Positions 1-13,356 of a DNA stretch of 64,000 nt are shown piece after piece. Every line of letters starts with the position of its first letter. The first letter of the stretch is position 1. This stretch comes from Melieria omissa. Lineage: Eukaryota > Arthropoda > Insecta > Diptera > Ulidiidae. The stretch covers positions 108,339,892 to 108,403,891 of the forward strand of contig OZ020267.1 in NCBI GenBank assembly GCA_963971225.1, read 5' to 3'. The notes below the pieces were generated by a model, which was given only the letters and a program-made list of their open reading frames with translations, ran no database searches and was not told the origin of the DNA. Position numbers and translations under genes: made by a program.

Positions 1-2566
1 ACCTTGAAAACGCTTAAAAAAAATCATCAGAATGTGCTCACTTTGTGATTTTTCACATTAGTCTTTTTCTCTGCTCGTTTGAATCCCATGTCAAGGCTGT
101 CTTTTGCCGAATGTCAAAGCAGTAATCAGTTCGACAAAGCAATTTAGCCCAATTTTATTACTCAATTTTCTACAACGATAAAGACGTGCAATCTGTTTTT
201 AATGCTTGTTCAAAAGACACGTTGAAGTGTTGCACAAAAAGGTATACAAGCACATACACTATGCGGTATTTAAAGCCCACAAAGTGGCTATCGAAATGAA
301 AATAGCGCAACGTATGACAATTTCATTGACAGTCAGCCGAATACTCGAATACATACATGATGCCTTTTACCGCAAAACACTCAAGCGCGCGCGCACACAT
401 ACACACACACACAAAAGGATGCATGGGTGAGAATAAGTACAAAAGCGCTGTTGACGCAATAAAATATGCAATAAAATATGCGCATCACATTAATGTCAAC
501 AACAATAAAAATCTGTCATTTCAAATGTGCAATCGGCATGTGTGTGTGTGTGTGTATTAATTTGTAAATATATATATTTGACTATACACACATACACACA
601 CTCGTATGTATAGCGTACACGAATATGTACTTAAAAAACAAAGGCACATCTTTGGCAACCAAAGGGAGCAACTGTTGGTTTATTGACAACCTGACAGTGA
701 CAAGAAAATGTCATACAGTCGTATTTATATATATTGAACCATATAGCCGAACAAATTGATAGGTGGCGCACAATGTCATAAAAACCATAAAACACCAACG
801 GAAAATGAAGGCCGCGGCCAAACGCCAGGTTTTTGTGTTTGTTTTTTTTTAATATGTAAATTGGACCATTTTCGGTTGGTCTCGTAAATCAATAAGTTTT
901 GTTGTTTTTTATTTTATTTTTTAATCACACTTTTTATGTCAATCAAAGTTTAATGCTTTTCAATGGCAAACTGCAAATAACGACATCTAAAAGTATGCCA
1001 TAAAATTTCGCCAACACTTTGCACAGCGCTTGCCTTGACTCATTTTGACGCGCGACATGCAATCAAAAACGACACTGGGCAACTATATCTGCGAGTATAT
1101 ATACATAGATATATAAATACATATATGCACATACACATACATATATACTCCATGTAGGTGCATTATATATATGCGCTGTCGCTGCTTAGACTCGTTTGCA
1201 TGCAACTGTTGTCTTATCTCTTTGGTTGGTGTTGGTTGTTTTATTGCGTTGCTACTCTTGCCGGTAAATTTTAATTCCTTTGGCGCTTTTCATGCAATTC
1301 GCTACGATTTTGTTGTTTTCTTTTTTTTTGGTGTTATTTTTGCAGCTGTCAAAATGTTTTTCTACATTTTGCATGTTACTTATTCAAGTGAACTTTGACA
1401 TTTGAGTTGGCGAAAAAATGTCAACAAAAAAAAAGAATTATCACATCTTTATTACTGTAGTCGAGGTATTGAAATGAACGACCTTTGACCGGCAAAACGA
1501 AACAATGAACGCTCAGTTTAGCGATTTGAATGTTTTTAATGGATTTCGAGAATTGTTTAACGACAAGAATTGTGTTGCCTCATTTAAATTTGCTGATTGC
1601 ATTTGGCAAATTTATTCAGTTCTTGCAAGCAGAATTTTATTTATTTTATGCGCTGATCTCAACTTTATAAACCAAAGTGGAATTTCATGCACAAAACAAA
1701 GGTGAGTTGGCCAAGTATTGAACGCATTTTATGGCTCAACTGCTGCTTTTAGCCTATTTTGCGCCGTTTTCTTGAAGTTTTTCAACTCATTTTATATTTT
1801 TCTTAATTTTCATAATTCATCATATCTACAGATTGTTTTCCCCAACCTTTTAAGTCCATCCAATCACTTTTTTTTACCATTTTTTTTTCTGCTGTGAAAC
1901 AATTCACTACTTTGACTTTACTTCAACATTTCACTCCGTTTGCATTTTTTAATAAATTTTATTTTATTTTTTCTTTGTTCTTTTTGACATATTTTACGAC
2001 CTTTTTTCTCTTTCTCTTTCTCTCTCTCTCTGCCTCTGCATTTTTTCGTTTGTCATTCAAAAGTCATAAATTTTTTCCTTTTCACTTTTTCCACCAACGA
2101 CTTTTGCCATTAAAAATTTCTTTAGCCAGAAAATTGCAAAAAATAAAGTTTTATTACAAAATTCTTCGTTTTATTGCTAAATGCAATTCACATATCACAC
2201 TTTGCTGTCATACGTTTACAGTCAAGTTTCACCTTTTTACTGCATTTGGCAAAAGTTGAGCGCATTTTTATGCTCATAAGGAAAACTGAATTTATGGTTT
2301 ATGAGCATTTAACTGAATTTATGGTTGATTGTTATAAGAGAAAACTAATCTTAAAAATAAGAAATAAATATTAAAAAATATATGCATCAGCAATTTTTCC
2401 GCTGGAAAATACGTTTAGCAAATTTTATGGCATATTTTTGGGCTAATAAACACTTTAAGAAATGTCAAACATTTCTTTGTTCAGCAACATTTTTCAGATG
2501 AAATAAAGCATATTTCTGGAACTATGAACCTATTCAATGAAATATTGAAACATTTGCACCACTCAC
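1..2566 (-). other. Intron (5' part) downstream of the left gene's exon
   Basis: AT-rich DNA beginning at the GTGAGT donor of the minus-strand exon and running off the left edge. If the donor is used, this is the first part of an intron. It holds CA/GT microsatellites (about 391-412 and 540-556), clusters of TATA/ATAC repeats (1090-1150) and T-rich runs. No open frame looks coding: the small ones are T-rich or dinucleotide translations. No splice acceptor followed by coding-like sequence was found here. Confidence 0.5.
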
Positions 2567-2567
2567 C
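2561..2567 (-). other. Splice donor of the left exon (phase 1)
   Basis: On the minus strand the sequence reads CCAACG|GTGAGTGG, a good donor. It ends coding after the first base of a Gly codon (phase 1). Beyond it codon use becomes AT-rich and the frame soon stops, which supports an exon boundary. Confidence 0.6.
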
Positions 2568-4268
2568 GTTGGCCTGCGTCTCGTACGCCGCATTCTCCGC
2601 CTCCTCATCCAAATCGTTGAGATTCTGCTCCTCCTCGTCGAATCGCTCCTCCGACTGCGATGATGCATATAAAAGTTCCGACTCCTCGTTCGATGTCTGC
2701 GATGAGATGACCTGATAGGAGGGCGGCGTCAGCACGCCGCCGCTCACGCCGTCGTAGGCCATATCGATGCCGTCCGGCTGATGCGACTGCGGCTGCAGCT
2801 GCTGCCCAGCCTGCCCTGGATGGTGGTGTTGTTGATGTTGGTGTTGTTGCTGCTGCTGTTGCTGCAGCTGTAGCAGGTCGTGCTGCTGCTTCTGTTGCTG
2901 CAGCTGCGTGGCCGATTTGGGCTTGGCGGCAGCAACCAGATTATGGCCGCATGGAAGCAGAATGGATGTGCACAGTATGAAGGCATAAATGAGTTGCATG
3001 TGGCCGCCGCTATTGAAGGCAACTGTGGCCGCTGACAGCTTAGTGCCACGACGGCGCCGAAACTGACCGATGCTGTCGTCAATTTTTGTTGCACCCGTGA
3101 GTGCAGCGGCGGCTTTGACGGCTGGGGGATTAGCGTTGGGGAGATTAGCGTTTTCCGTGAAGCAAGCGTGTTGGACTTTTGGGTTCTTGGAGTTGCTGTT
3201 GCTTTTACAGTTGTTGTTGTTGTGTTTGCGGTTGCCGCCATTGGCATTGTCGGCGCTGTTTTTGCGTCGCTCAGTTGCTGCTGTTGTCTGTGTTATTACT
3301 AAACTTGCAATCATATTTACATAGCCGACTATTAACGATAACAATAACAACAAAAGTGCCGACGCATAGCTGACAACATTTCGTACGCATGTTGCCGCAA
3401 CATGGGCGCGCCCGGCGACGAACCGTAGCCGACCGCGTCGTCGACGGCTGTTGAAATCTATCGTTTTTTCGGTGTTCTCGTGCGAGCACAAATTGTTGCA
3501 ATTGTTTTTGCTGCTTTTGTTGTGGTTGTTGTTATTATTATTATTGTTGCTGTTGTGGTTGTGGCTGCTGTAGGCAGCAGTGTTGTTGTTGTTGTTATTA
3601 TTGTTGTGATTTTGCATATGGCCGCCATGGGCGTACGTGGACAATGCGGTGCCGGCAACAAATTGCGCTGCACTGATTCGCACGTCCGCATCCAAAGTGT
3701 TAACAACTTTAAGGCCGAACATAATTGTCGCTTTCGCTGCTCGCTCGCTTAGCATTGGGCTAGTTGGCGGCAGCATGTCGCTGGCCGTTCGGTGCCATTC
3801 AACATTACGACGATCGTCCGTGGCGACTTGTGCTATTTGTGACTGGGATTGTGCTGCTGCTGCGGCTGGTGTGGCGCGTTGATCGTTGATCTCACTGCGT
3901 TGATCGGCGTGCGTTGGTGCTAATGTTGCAGCAACGTCTGGCACATTGTCACGTGTGCGCGTGCAATTCCAATTCCAGCCAGCCGAGTTTCGATTGTGTT
4001 TGTGTAGTGTTGGCGCAGCTAATGTTGCGGCAGCATGTTGCTGACGTTGCTTGGCCGCACTCGCTGTTATCCACGCTGCAGCTGCACGCTGCCGATCGAC
4101 AAGGTTTGCTGCCCGTTGTTGTTGTAGTTCTCTTTCACTAGCAACATGTTGCGGCAGCGAAATTGCTCTACAGCGAACGTCGTTGGCGTCGGCACTTGGA
4201 TGTTGCTTTTGCTCATTGTGGTATTGTTGCGCGTTGGTTGTGGCTAGGCATTTTTGTTGCTGCAACAT
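2567..4268 (-). CDS. N-terminal coding exon of an unidentified membrane or secreted protein (partial gene)
   Basis: The open frame runs from an ATG at 4268 (in-frame TAA upstream at 4323-4325) for 567 codons and one base to a splice donor. Past the donor the frame reads only 28 intronic codons. The protein is rich in Gln, Ala and Arg at the N-terminus, has Asn/His runs at about residues 220-250, and a hydrophobic stretch with six consecutive Leu at about 298-326. A second hydrophobic segment begins at an internal Met at 2999 (MQLIYAFILCTSILLPC) and resembles a signal peptide. Poly-Gln/His follows, then an acidic Ser/Glu-rich tail (SQSEERFDEEEQNLND). The Met at 2999 has the better start context (GCCACATGC), so the true precursor may start there and keep only 144 residues of this exon. 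I do not recognise the gene. The secretory-type start followed by low-complexity sequence suggests a surface or secreted neuronal protein, but this is inference. Confidence 0.6.
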
Positions 4269-7102
4269 TGGACCCAATTGGTGTGTGTGTGTGTGTTGGT
4301 TGTTTGTGCCTGGCTTTAAATTTACTTGTAATCTTTAGTTTTAATTGTATGTAGTTAAAATTTACGTTTTATTTGTATTTCTATTTCTTTATGTAATAAA
4401 CCGTTGTTGTCGTTGTTCTTTTACAATTTGTTGTTGTTGTTACTGCTGCTATTTTATGTTACTATTGCACTACAATTTATTGAAATACTTGAGGTTTTTT
4501 TGCTTGACTGTTTAGTGTAAAAGGTTTAAACAATTTGTTTTCGTAATAATTTTTTCTTGTTATATTTAATATTTTTTTAATTCAATTTTTCACTGCAGGG
4601 AAATGGAAATTTCGTTTCCCCGTTGCTTTTATTTTGTATAATTTAACTACTGTTGATTTTTCATTAACGCTTTCTTTGCGAGATTTTTCTATATAGAAAA
4701 ATTTCACGCCATTAACTCGACTTAGCACTATTACTTCTATGCTTTTCTATAGAATTGTATTAAATTTAAATTTGTAGTTATAGATTTGTTTGAAATATAC
4801 TTTTTAGAAGGATGGGAAATATGGGATTTGATGTTTTTGCTTAAAAATTTGATTTAGCTAATTTTTCACTGTTAGTTAAATTTTTTGGCTAATGACATTT
4901 AACTTTTATATATCATATATCATATATATTTGTATATATAATTTTCAGATTTTATTTTGTTGTTGCTGAATTTTTATGCTTTATACTTCTTTGCTTGTTG
5001 TTGTTAATTGTTGTTTCAACAAATGCTGGATAGCGTAGTAAGTGAAGGTGCGCTTATTTGCTTTTGTTGTTTTTATTATTGTTGTAAATTTTATTAGTAA
5101 TTTTTTTCGTTTTTGGTTTTAGTAGCAAGTTAAAATAGTAGTAGTTAATTTTTATAGTTGCTGTTGTTGTTGTTGTAATAATTTCATATAGAAGACTGGA
5201 AGTGTAATAATTAGTTGTTGTTGTATTAAATTCAATTAAATTTATGTTCGCCGCTCGTGCGCTGCTTGCACTGCCTAACAACTAAATTAACATTTCTGCT
5301 TTTAATTTTTCTTTTATTTCGATTTTTTTTAATTTTGTTTCTACCATTTATTAATATTTTTGCTTTTTCGTATGAAATTTGCCGCTGATTTTGCTGGCCT
5401 AAACACCTGTCTTCGATTTTGCTTGATTAGATTGATTTGTATATCACACTTTATACATTTACCGTTAGATATTTTCTTGATGTTTCACGGTTTTTTTGTT
5501 TTGTTTTGTTGCTTTGTTGCTGCTTGTTTGGGATTTTTGCAAATATTTATTGACGCCCGCGGCCTTGACTCGCCTTACGCATTTCTTAAGCGAATTTATC
5601 ACATTTTTGCCTCGCTTGAGTGACGCGCCTCGGCATTGCCTGCTTTTAGGCGACGCAGCGACCCGAAATTCATTGGTATTCCACCTGGGCTACGCGCATT
5701 TCTGCTCGCTTGCTATTTTTGCCATTTGCTCGAGCGTTCTTATTGTTATTGTTGGTGTTCTTGTTGTTGTTGAGGTTGCGGCTGCAATTGCTGCTCGAAA
5801 TTTACTCACGCACACTGACGCGCACGTCGCGCACATTAATACACGCACCAGCGCCACAACAATGCTGGTTGGCAAGAATTACCACAAAACCGTTACATAC
5901 ATATATATGTATGTGTGTGTGTTTAGTGTCCTCACAGCAGCACCGCTAAAAAGTATGCAGCGTTTCGCATTAACGCGTCAGCATTTGCAAATTAGTGTAT
6001 GTGTGTGTTGTGTGTGGGTGTGTGTGTGTGTCGGTTGCTGTCTCCCAGCGGACACTCGCCTGCCGCATTCGTTCACATTTTTCTTAATTTTCACAAGCAA
6101 CATAAATTTTTGTTGTTGCCATTGCTGCTCTAATCTAATTAGATTTCATCGTTTGCATACTTTTAGGCTTTAAAGCGTCACAGTTTCGTTATGAAAAGGA
6201 TTTCGTTACACTTGCGATTGTATTTATTTAGTTGAATTGATTAAATTTTGCAAAATTTTCTTCTTTGTAACTGTTGGGCAACTATCACTTGCAGCACTTC
6301 TTTGACACTATTTTGAATTTAGCCAAAAGGCAGCACGCATATGGCCACACCACACATCCTCCGAGCACACTGAACAGTTCGCCTTCTCACGTCGTAGTGT
6401 CGCGTTTGGCATTTGTTTCGCCTGCCTCAAGCTGCTGGTAAAGTCCAAAACAGTTTTTTTTATAGCATAGCACACGGCGCATATGGTACGGCGCACAAAT
6501 TCCGACACTCGCGAAAGAGTAGCGCCACAGCTTTTATGGCAAAGCTATGGAAGCGGACAGCTTTTCGGGTTCAACATAGTTTTCTCAATTCGTTCGCTCT
6601 CTTTCGCTCAACATATCTCTTCCGCTTTGGTTAGTTTCGAGTGTTCAGCTGTTTGGCTGTTCGATGTCGTCTTGTTTACGTTTGTACTGCTGCTCGATGC
6701 AGGTCAGGTCTCAGCAGCAGGTCTCTCTCATAATTTAGCTGTAAGACAGAAGAAGTGAGTAGCATTTTAGTGCACACATTGTAATGGAAAGAATAGAAGT
6801 GGAAAGAATATTTATTGCAATCATTGGTTTTTATATTTATTGCAATCATTTGCCTAAAAGTAGGCAGCATGCTTTGTTTTAGTTTAAAATTTGAATGGCA
6901 CAACATTCAAACCCCTTAAAGAGACCAAAACTATGCAACTTTTTTTGTTTGGTACATTTCAAATAACTTAATGGTAGTTGGACCCTTGGAAGGATGCATG
7001 GATATGAGGAGAGCCGAGGATGTGAACCCAAGAAGATCAAATTTCTAAAACACTCAGGCTAGGTAGCCCATTAATTTAAGACTTAAGAAGAAAAGGGTGA
7101 TA
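4269..7102. promoter_or_regulatory. 5' flank / putative 5' UTR of the left gene
   Basis: This stretch lies upstream of the minus-strand start codon. 4281-4296 is a (GT)n tract. 4340-5280 is AT-rich with many TTGTTG runs (CAACAA on the minus strand), typical of fly leaders and first introns. 5560-6060 is less AT-rich with GT repeats at 6000-6031, and 6330-6720 is GC-richer. No TATA box or start site can be assigned with confidence. The open frames on both strands are T-rich or repeat translations, so none is called. Confidence 0.3.
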
Positions 7103-7345
7103 GAGAAAAGTGAGTTAGACCCTGACTGGATTTTTTTGATTCTAAAAGCAACTGAACCTTTGAGACCTATTACAAGAATTTAAAGAGAGAGAAAAATGAG
7201 TTAGACCCTGACTGGATTTGTTTGATTCTATAAGCAACTGAACCTTTGAGACCTCTTACAAGAAGTTAAAGTAGCATTAAATATATTTTTCAAGTCTAAT
7301 CAAATCGATTGCCTCTCACTCTTTTGGACCTTGAAGACCCCTTAC
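7103..7345. repeat. Short tandem duplication, about 88-bp unit
   Basis: Two close copies (about 7103-7187 and 7189-7270) share the phrase GAGTTAGACCCTGACTGGAT and the following text about AACTGAACCTTTGAGACC. A third, more diverged partial copy (GACCTTGAAGACCCCTTAC, GTTAAAGCAG) follows at about 7325-7375. No coding potential. Confidence 0.7.
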
Positions 7346-7375
7346 ACAACGTTAAAGCAGTATTAAATCTTCTTT

Positions 7376-9183
7376 TTTAAATCCAAAAATTTCCCATATA
7401 TTTTCCTTGGACATAACTCAACTCGATTGCCTACCACTCACTCTGAAAATGCACTCAAACTCGACTGAAATCTAACGCTTTTACGCTCCTAGCGGTTTGT
7501 AACTATCCCTCGCAGTTTCTTCTCAAAGCTCAACATTTCCTGAACTCATTCTACTCTCCTACTTTACCTACAATTTCCCATAAGTTTCAATTACCATCAT
7601 TTTTCCTACACACTCGCCCCACAACAATTCTCTCAGCGTTTCATGCCTCTCTCAATCTCACTCTTTCTCTCATAACTCTCATAGCTCTTTCAATTTTAGC
7701 ACAAATATCGCACAGCTGTTTGTCCAACTAAGCTCGCAACTGCTTGAAAATTCACAAAACACGCTGCCAGGCAGACGACAAGTGGGTCGGCATTCGGGCA
7801 GGTACCCGCGTAAGTCCAACCAAAACTGTGGCACATCTTTTTTATTCAGTTTTTTTTGTCTTCGCTCCTTGCTGACACTTTTGCAAGTTTGCTGCTTTGC
7901 GCCGCTCTTTTCGCCTCATGCAAGTTTTTTCTACTCGCATTTCCTTTTATTTTTCTTATGCTTTTCGTTGCTTTACTTTTATTGCTTATTTCGTTTTCGT
8001 TCTTTTTTACAGCTGGCACTGCTGTTTCACTGCTCTTCCAGCTCTTTTTCTTGTGGTGCTGCAGATTTGTTGTTGTTGTTTCGTTTGTTTGTGTTTCTAG
8101 TTTACTGGGTAAGCGTTTTAACAGTGCAAATGTGTGCAGCTGTTATACGAGCCTAAGTGAGCCTCTAGGTATGCGTGTGTGTGTGTGTGTGGGAGTGTGA
8201 GTGTGTATGCATGTGTCGGCATTATCCTACGGGTTTCGTGTTACTTGTTTGCTGTTACTTATGCCAATACGTTTCTTTTGCTTACTAGGCCCAATCGGAA
8301 ATGGATAGATAAATCAATGCATTACAGAATGTTTATTTTTTTGACCATTTAGTAATTTCTTTTGTTTTCAGCATTCGAAAAAAGTTGTTATGTTATGCAT
8401 TACTTTAGAATCATCTTAACAAATTTACTACTGGGATGTTGCTTGGCTATGGTTGCTTTTGATTTTGCTGTTGTTTGGTTTTTCTGCAATTTTTTTTGAA
8501 ACTGCAATATTTTTACACCTTTTTTGTTGCATATTTTTTAATTAGTTTAGCTTCAAATGTGATTTGTGTGAAATTTTTTATAGGTTTTTTTTGCAATGCG
8601 ATTGTTTAACCTCAATATTTACACAGTTTTTTACTATTTTTTTAAGTTTCGAATCGTTCGAATTTATGTTTAATTTTAATTTTAAATTCAAGTTATTACA
8701 ACTCGTCCTGTTTCAGTTGGGCTAAACACATAAGAAATCCTTGCCAATATATCAAACTTTGATAAATATTGAATAAATGGCTTAGCACGTCTCATAATGG
8801 GATCTGAATAGTTCTAACTCTAGTAGACTAAAACATAATACATTAAAAATATTGAATGCCCAGAATTCGAATAGTTTCCAGTCATTAAGTGTTACAATGA
8901 ACTAAATTGTCCTATGTGTGCCTTCAAACCTAGCTAAATCAAACATCCTGCCAACCCAAACTGCTCCAATAAATTCCAATCTGAAGACTGGAGTGAACTA
9001 AATATCATCAGCAGATACCCTCGCATCTCTTGCACGCCGAATTCTCAAAAAAAATCAAATTAAAAAATAATTGAATAAAGATGACTCTGGGCTGACCTTC
9101 TTTAGTCCTTCAGTTCTAAGAGACTTTCCACAATTTTTTAGATATCAAATTTATTCACATACAAAAATGCCTTATATGTAATA
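7376..9183. other. Noncoding stretch with GT microsatellite
   Basis: Pyrimidine-rich (7500-8100), then AT-rich DNA. A (GT)n tract with interruptions lies at about 8170-8212. The overlapping Phe/Leu/Ser-rich open frames at 7782-8200 are translations of a T-rich strand without domains or splice context. No gene seen. Confidence 0.5.
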
Positions 9184-10189
9184 CTAGCTGACCCGGCGAA
9201 CTTTGTCTTGCACGATATTTGTTGTTTTTTTTATAATGAAATACGCGAGATGGCGAATCAATGGCGATGCAAATTGACGAAGAAAACCAACTAAAGGAAG
9301 AGGAGGAGCTACTGATTAACGCAATTGAGGCCCACAAATAAGCAATGTTGCTGCTAAGTTTCAGTTAAGAAGTGGACATCACTTGAACCAGACTTAAGTT
9401 ATATGGGCGTTATCACGCCCCTTGTCAATCGCCCATAAATTCTTACCAGTAGAATGACACATCTATGGGACGACGGGGTACTAAATTTCAGTGTTGCAAT
9501 TTCAAAGATATTCTACTATATGTTAAAGATTTGACTTGTGTCGGCGGTGCCACGCCCCCTTGTTCAATACCTTCACCATTCCCTCTGTCGAAAGATATGA
9601 ATAAATGGTATGTTCGTACTTAGTTTCATTGCTGTGCGACTTATAGTTCAGCGGAATAATTGGGTCACAAAAAATGGCCACGCCCCTTGTCCAACGCCCA
9701 TCAAATCTTACCAATAGAATGACACATCTATAGGATGACGCTATACTTAATTTCAATGCTGTGTAAGTTACAATTTCGAAGATATTCCAATATAAAGATT
9801 TGGCTTGTATGGGTGGTGCCACGCCCCCTCGTCCAATACAAAATAGTAGGTTAGTAGTAAATTTAATTGATGTGTGATTTATGGGTCCAAAATTATTGGC
9901 TAAAAATGTTGGCTGGTAAAAAAGTGCCATGCCCCGTTTTCCTAAACGTTTCTTTCATACAAACTTTGTTATGACAACTGCGAATACAGCAAACAAAAAC
10001 CAACCAAATCGGTCCAGCCGTTCTCAAGTGATTCGCGGTCAAATATGGCAGATATTTTCCGACTTTTCCAATAGATTTTCTAGCATTTTCTTTTCGCACG
10101 AACCTGAACTGATTCAATACGAATCCAACAAAAAAAACTCCATGGAAATCGGCCGGTCCGATACATTCACTTTCTTTTATATATATAGA
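9184..10189 (-). mobile_element. Non-autonomous Helitron
   Basis: Read on the minus strand, the element begins with TCTATATATATAAAAG (first base 10189) and ends GCCGGGTCAGCTAG (last base 9184). It has no inverted repeats and no target duplication, and is flanked by A on the 5' side and T on the 3' side. These are the Helitron rules (5' TC, 3' CTRR, insertion between A and T). The text just inside the 5' end (GGCTGGACCGATTTGG) is a phrase common in insect Helitron-like repeats. The interior carries about four diverged internal repeats, each with a CCACGCCCC box (about 9414, 9550, 9679, 9819). No Rep/helicase frame is present, so it needs an autonomous partner. I could not find a clear 3' hairpin by eye. 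Confidence 0.75.
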
Positions 10190-10951
10190 TACATAAAATA
10201 ACTGTGGAATTGGAACTGAACTGACAGACAAAAGCAAATATGGCAACACCGACGAACAAAGATTTATATGGCAACCCAGTTGACTGAACTCGATGGAAGG
10301 GAAAGTATTGAACGAGACGCGGACCACGAAGTGAGGGACAGGACAAAAGAACGACGGGCATTAAAAAAAAACAACAAAGTATCTAACCTGAACACGGAAG
10401 GACGTGGCATTTAAATAATTATAATTGTTAAATAATTGCATACTTAAAATAATTCAAATAAGTACGTTTCCGTGAATATTAAACAAGGCGAATTAAGAAA
10501 GGTGGCCGCATAAGGGCAACAACGAAATTCCCATGTGTTTTGTTGTTGGGTTTGTGGGACTTGATTGTTAAAATGAGCCAATCAAAAAAATCAACCAACC
10601 AAAAACCACCACTTTGACCGCTTCCTTCATGACTTCTTCCAACATAAAAAAATCAGCTTCAATCAGCGGATTCATTGAGGTCACCTGTATTGAATTTGCC
10701 TTGAAATTAAAGAAATTTAATCAAGGAAAATCGTAATTCTACATAATTTTCCTCATTTTTTACCCAAAGTGTTTGTCTTAATAACAAAATTAGCTCAGTT
10801 ATTGGCTGTGGATTTCGGAAGGGTCTCATACCTACGCAGCCACTTTAACCTATGCGGCCTGAATTCTCAAAATCTTTTAGTCCAGGTTTTAGTGTTGTCC
10901 TTACTGACTTTACTTTACTTGCTTTACTTCACTCTTTCACCTTATCTCTCC
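10190..10951. other. Noncoding stretch
   Basis: AT-rich unique-looking DNA with short CAACCAACC-type runs near 10590. I see no gene, RNA or transposon terminus here. Confidence 0.4.
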
Positions 10952-11152
10952 ACTTCTCTACTTCTACTTCATTTCACACCTACTTTTCCTGCCCGCTTTA
11001 GAAGAAGAAAGATTCATCTGGGTCAGTTCTTTTTCAACATCCTGTGAGATCTCTACTTCTCTACTTCTACTTCATTTCACACCTACTTTTCTTGGCCTTT
11101 TTAGAAGAAGAAAGATTCATCTGGGTCAGTTCTTTTTCAACATCCTGTGAGA
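10952..11152. repeat. Tandem duplication, 103-bp unit, two copies
   Basis: The block from ACTTCTCTACTTCTACTTC to CATCCTGTGAGAT occurs at 10952-11050 and again from 11055, almost identical. It includes the phrase GAAGAAAGATTCATCTGGG. High identity suggests a recent duplication. Confidence 0.85.
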
Positions 11153-12735
11153 TTTATCCTATAAGGCAGTCTACTTAACTTTGTTTGAAGTTCAAACTGG
11201 TTCTTTTAGAAAGGAATATGAGTCCAACATATTGTGGTGTCACAATTAGCTCCTTTGGCTCACGACAACCTCCCTGCTTTTTATTTTGTTATTCACATAA
11301 TTTTTCTACATCTATTTTACAATAATTCTGACTTCCCAAATATTGGCTTTTCTACTCAAATTTTCACATTTTTACGGAGCAGCATCGAGTACCCTGCTTT
11401 TTACTTCTTTGTTCTCATTATGAAAACTTCTACAACTATGATATTTTACAATGACTCTGGCTTCCCAAATTCTGGATTTTTATTCAAATTTTTTCTAAAT
11501 TTTTCTTTTGCACACTATTACCTTTTCTACTTCGTTTTGACGCTTGCACATTTTCTCTCTTTTCTATTTTGGCTACACATTTTTCACTGTTTTCTATTCC
11601 ACTTTTATTAATTTCTGCCACAGAGCTCTAAATATTTATTTATATATTTCACTAATTACATATTAGTGGAACTTTTCAAATTATTCTTTCACATTTATTA
11701 CACATAAACTACGATTTTTCCAACTAAGCTTTGCCTACACTTTTCTATGCCAATTTGTTTTTTTATGGCATTCAAACTTTTTGGCCCTTTTACCTCTTAT
11801 CACTGTTCACAGTTCCTGTCTGTACACAATCACTTTTTCAAACACACACACACACATGTATATTTCTCTTTTTGCTTTTTGCCTACAAAATTTCGAATTC
11901 TACCTTTAAAGTGCCCTCACAATCTAACTTTTGCCCCTCCACGACCCGCGCACTGTTTCCTTTTCCGCTTTATCACTGCCGCTGCCGCTGCCGCTCCAGC
12001 TTGGTGTCGTTTTTGTAGTCGTTAGTACAGATTGCGTAACGTAGCTGGTGGAAATGAGTGTGCGTGTTGTTGTTATTGTCGCCGCACATACACACACACA
12101 CAAAATAACATCAGCTGTTGTAAAATGTGTGCGCCAGCAACTTTTCAATTGTGTTCGCCTGTGCCTTTGTGTCTTCGCCTGCCGTCTATATGTATAAGTG
12201 TGAAAAATGTATGTGAGTTTGTGTGCGTGTGTGTGTGCGTAGCAGTAATTGCGAGCAAAACAATGAAGCTACTTCTTTTATATTCCGGCCTTTTACAATT
12301 TTCAACTATTTGCATTTACTACAACAACAAACATAAAAAACAACAACAACAAAGCCAGCAAAACAGTTAAGACTACAAAAGCGAGTAGACGAGAGCACAC
12401 CCCCATTTTTCATCAAACGATAAGGTTTTTGTTTTTTTTTTGTGTTTTATTTGAAAAAGTTTCCAGGCGTGATTTGTGCAATTTTGCCAAATGTCATTAT
12501 GCTGCTTGTTCTTATTTTTTGTCTTCGTGCTGCTTTTCGGCTCCTTGCCGGGTAGAGTTTTGTCTGAGATTTACAGCAGCTATTTGTTTTACATTTCAGC
12601 AAAGTGTTGAAGGCAAAAGATGACAACTTCGGATACTGTTGGCAAGCGAAGCGTTAAATTATGGGAAATAAAATGCATTCATCTGCAATTGTCTGCACAA
12701 GTCGCTAACCGTTGTTATGTGCAGACAATTTGATA
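11153..12735. other. Noncoding stretch with CA microsatellites
   Basis: T-rich DNA (11270-11900), then mixed sequence with (CA)n at about 11842-11856 and 12087-12102, GT repeats at 12217-12240, and CAACAA runs at 12320-12360. Frames here are repeat translations. No gene called. Confidence 0.45.
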
Positions 12736-13066
12736 GCATTGAATGTGAGTGAGTGAGATTTCAATGTGACTGAACTGAACGAAGATGGTCGCATGAAATA
12801 TTTGATATGAGTAATTTAATGAATTTAATTGAAATCTTTAGAAAAGATTCACTCAGTTCATTCAGTAAACGAAAGTTTAGTCTTTCTAGATGCTATAATG
12901 CATTAGCATTGAATTTGAGTGAGTGAGATTTCAATGTGAATGAACTGAACAAAGATGGTCGCATGAAATATTTCATATGGGTAATTTAATGAATTCAATT
13001 CAATTTTTTAGAAAAGATTCACTCAGTTCATTCAGTAAATGGAAGTTGGTCTTTCTAGATGCTAGA
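12736..13066. repeat. Tandem duplication, 170-bp unit, two copies
   Basis: GCATTGAATGTGAGTGAG at 12736 recurs as GCATTGAATTTGAGTGAG at 12906. The rest of the unit follows, including GAAGATGGTCGCATGAAATA and AAAGATTCACTCAGTTCATT. Period is exactly 170 bases. Confidence 0.85.
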
Positions 13067-13356
13067 AATTATGTTAATTCAGATATAAAAGAGTTGCTTG
13101 CCAAATGATTTCTTTCTATATAGAAAGAATTAAGAAAACTTTCAAGATCGTAATTACTGAAAACCATTCGTGTAAATCGATCAAGTTAATGTTCTTATTT
13201 CTAAGCTCATAATGACCCAACGGCGCTGTACGTTCGTTCCACAATCCAGCAAATGTTAGAATGAAATGTTAGAACTCCAAATATATATTTGAGTAATAAT
13301 AAATTATTTCTGTAAAACTATCATCTAAGGCATACAGCTTCTCCTTCAGAAATATA

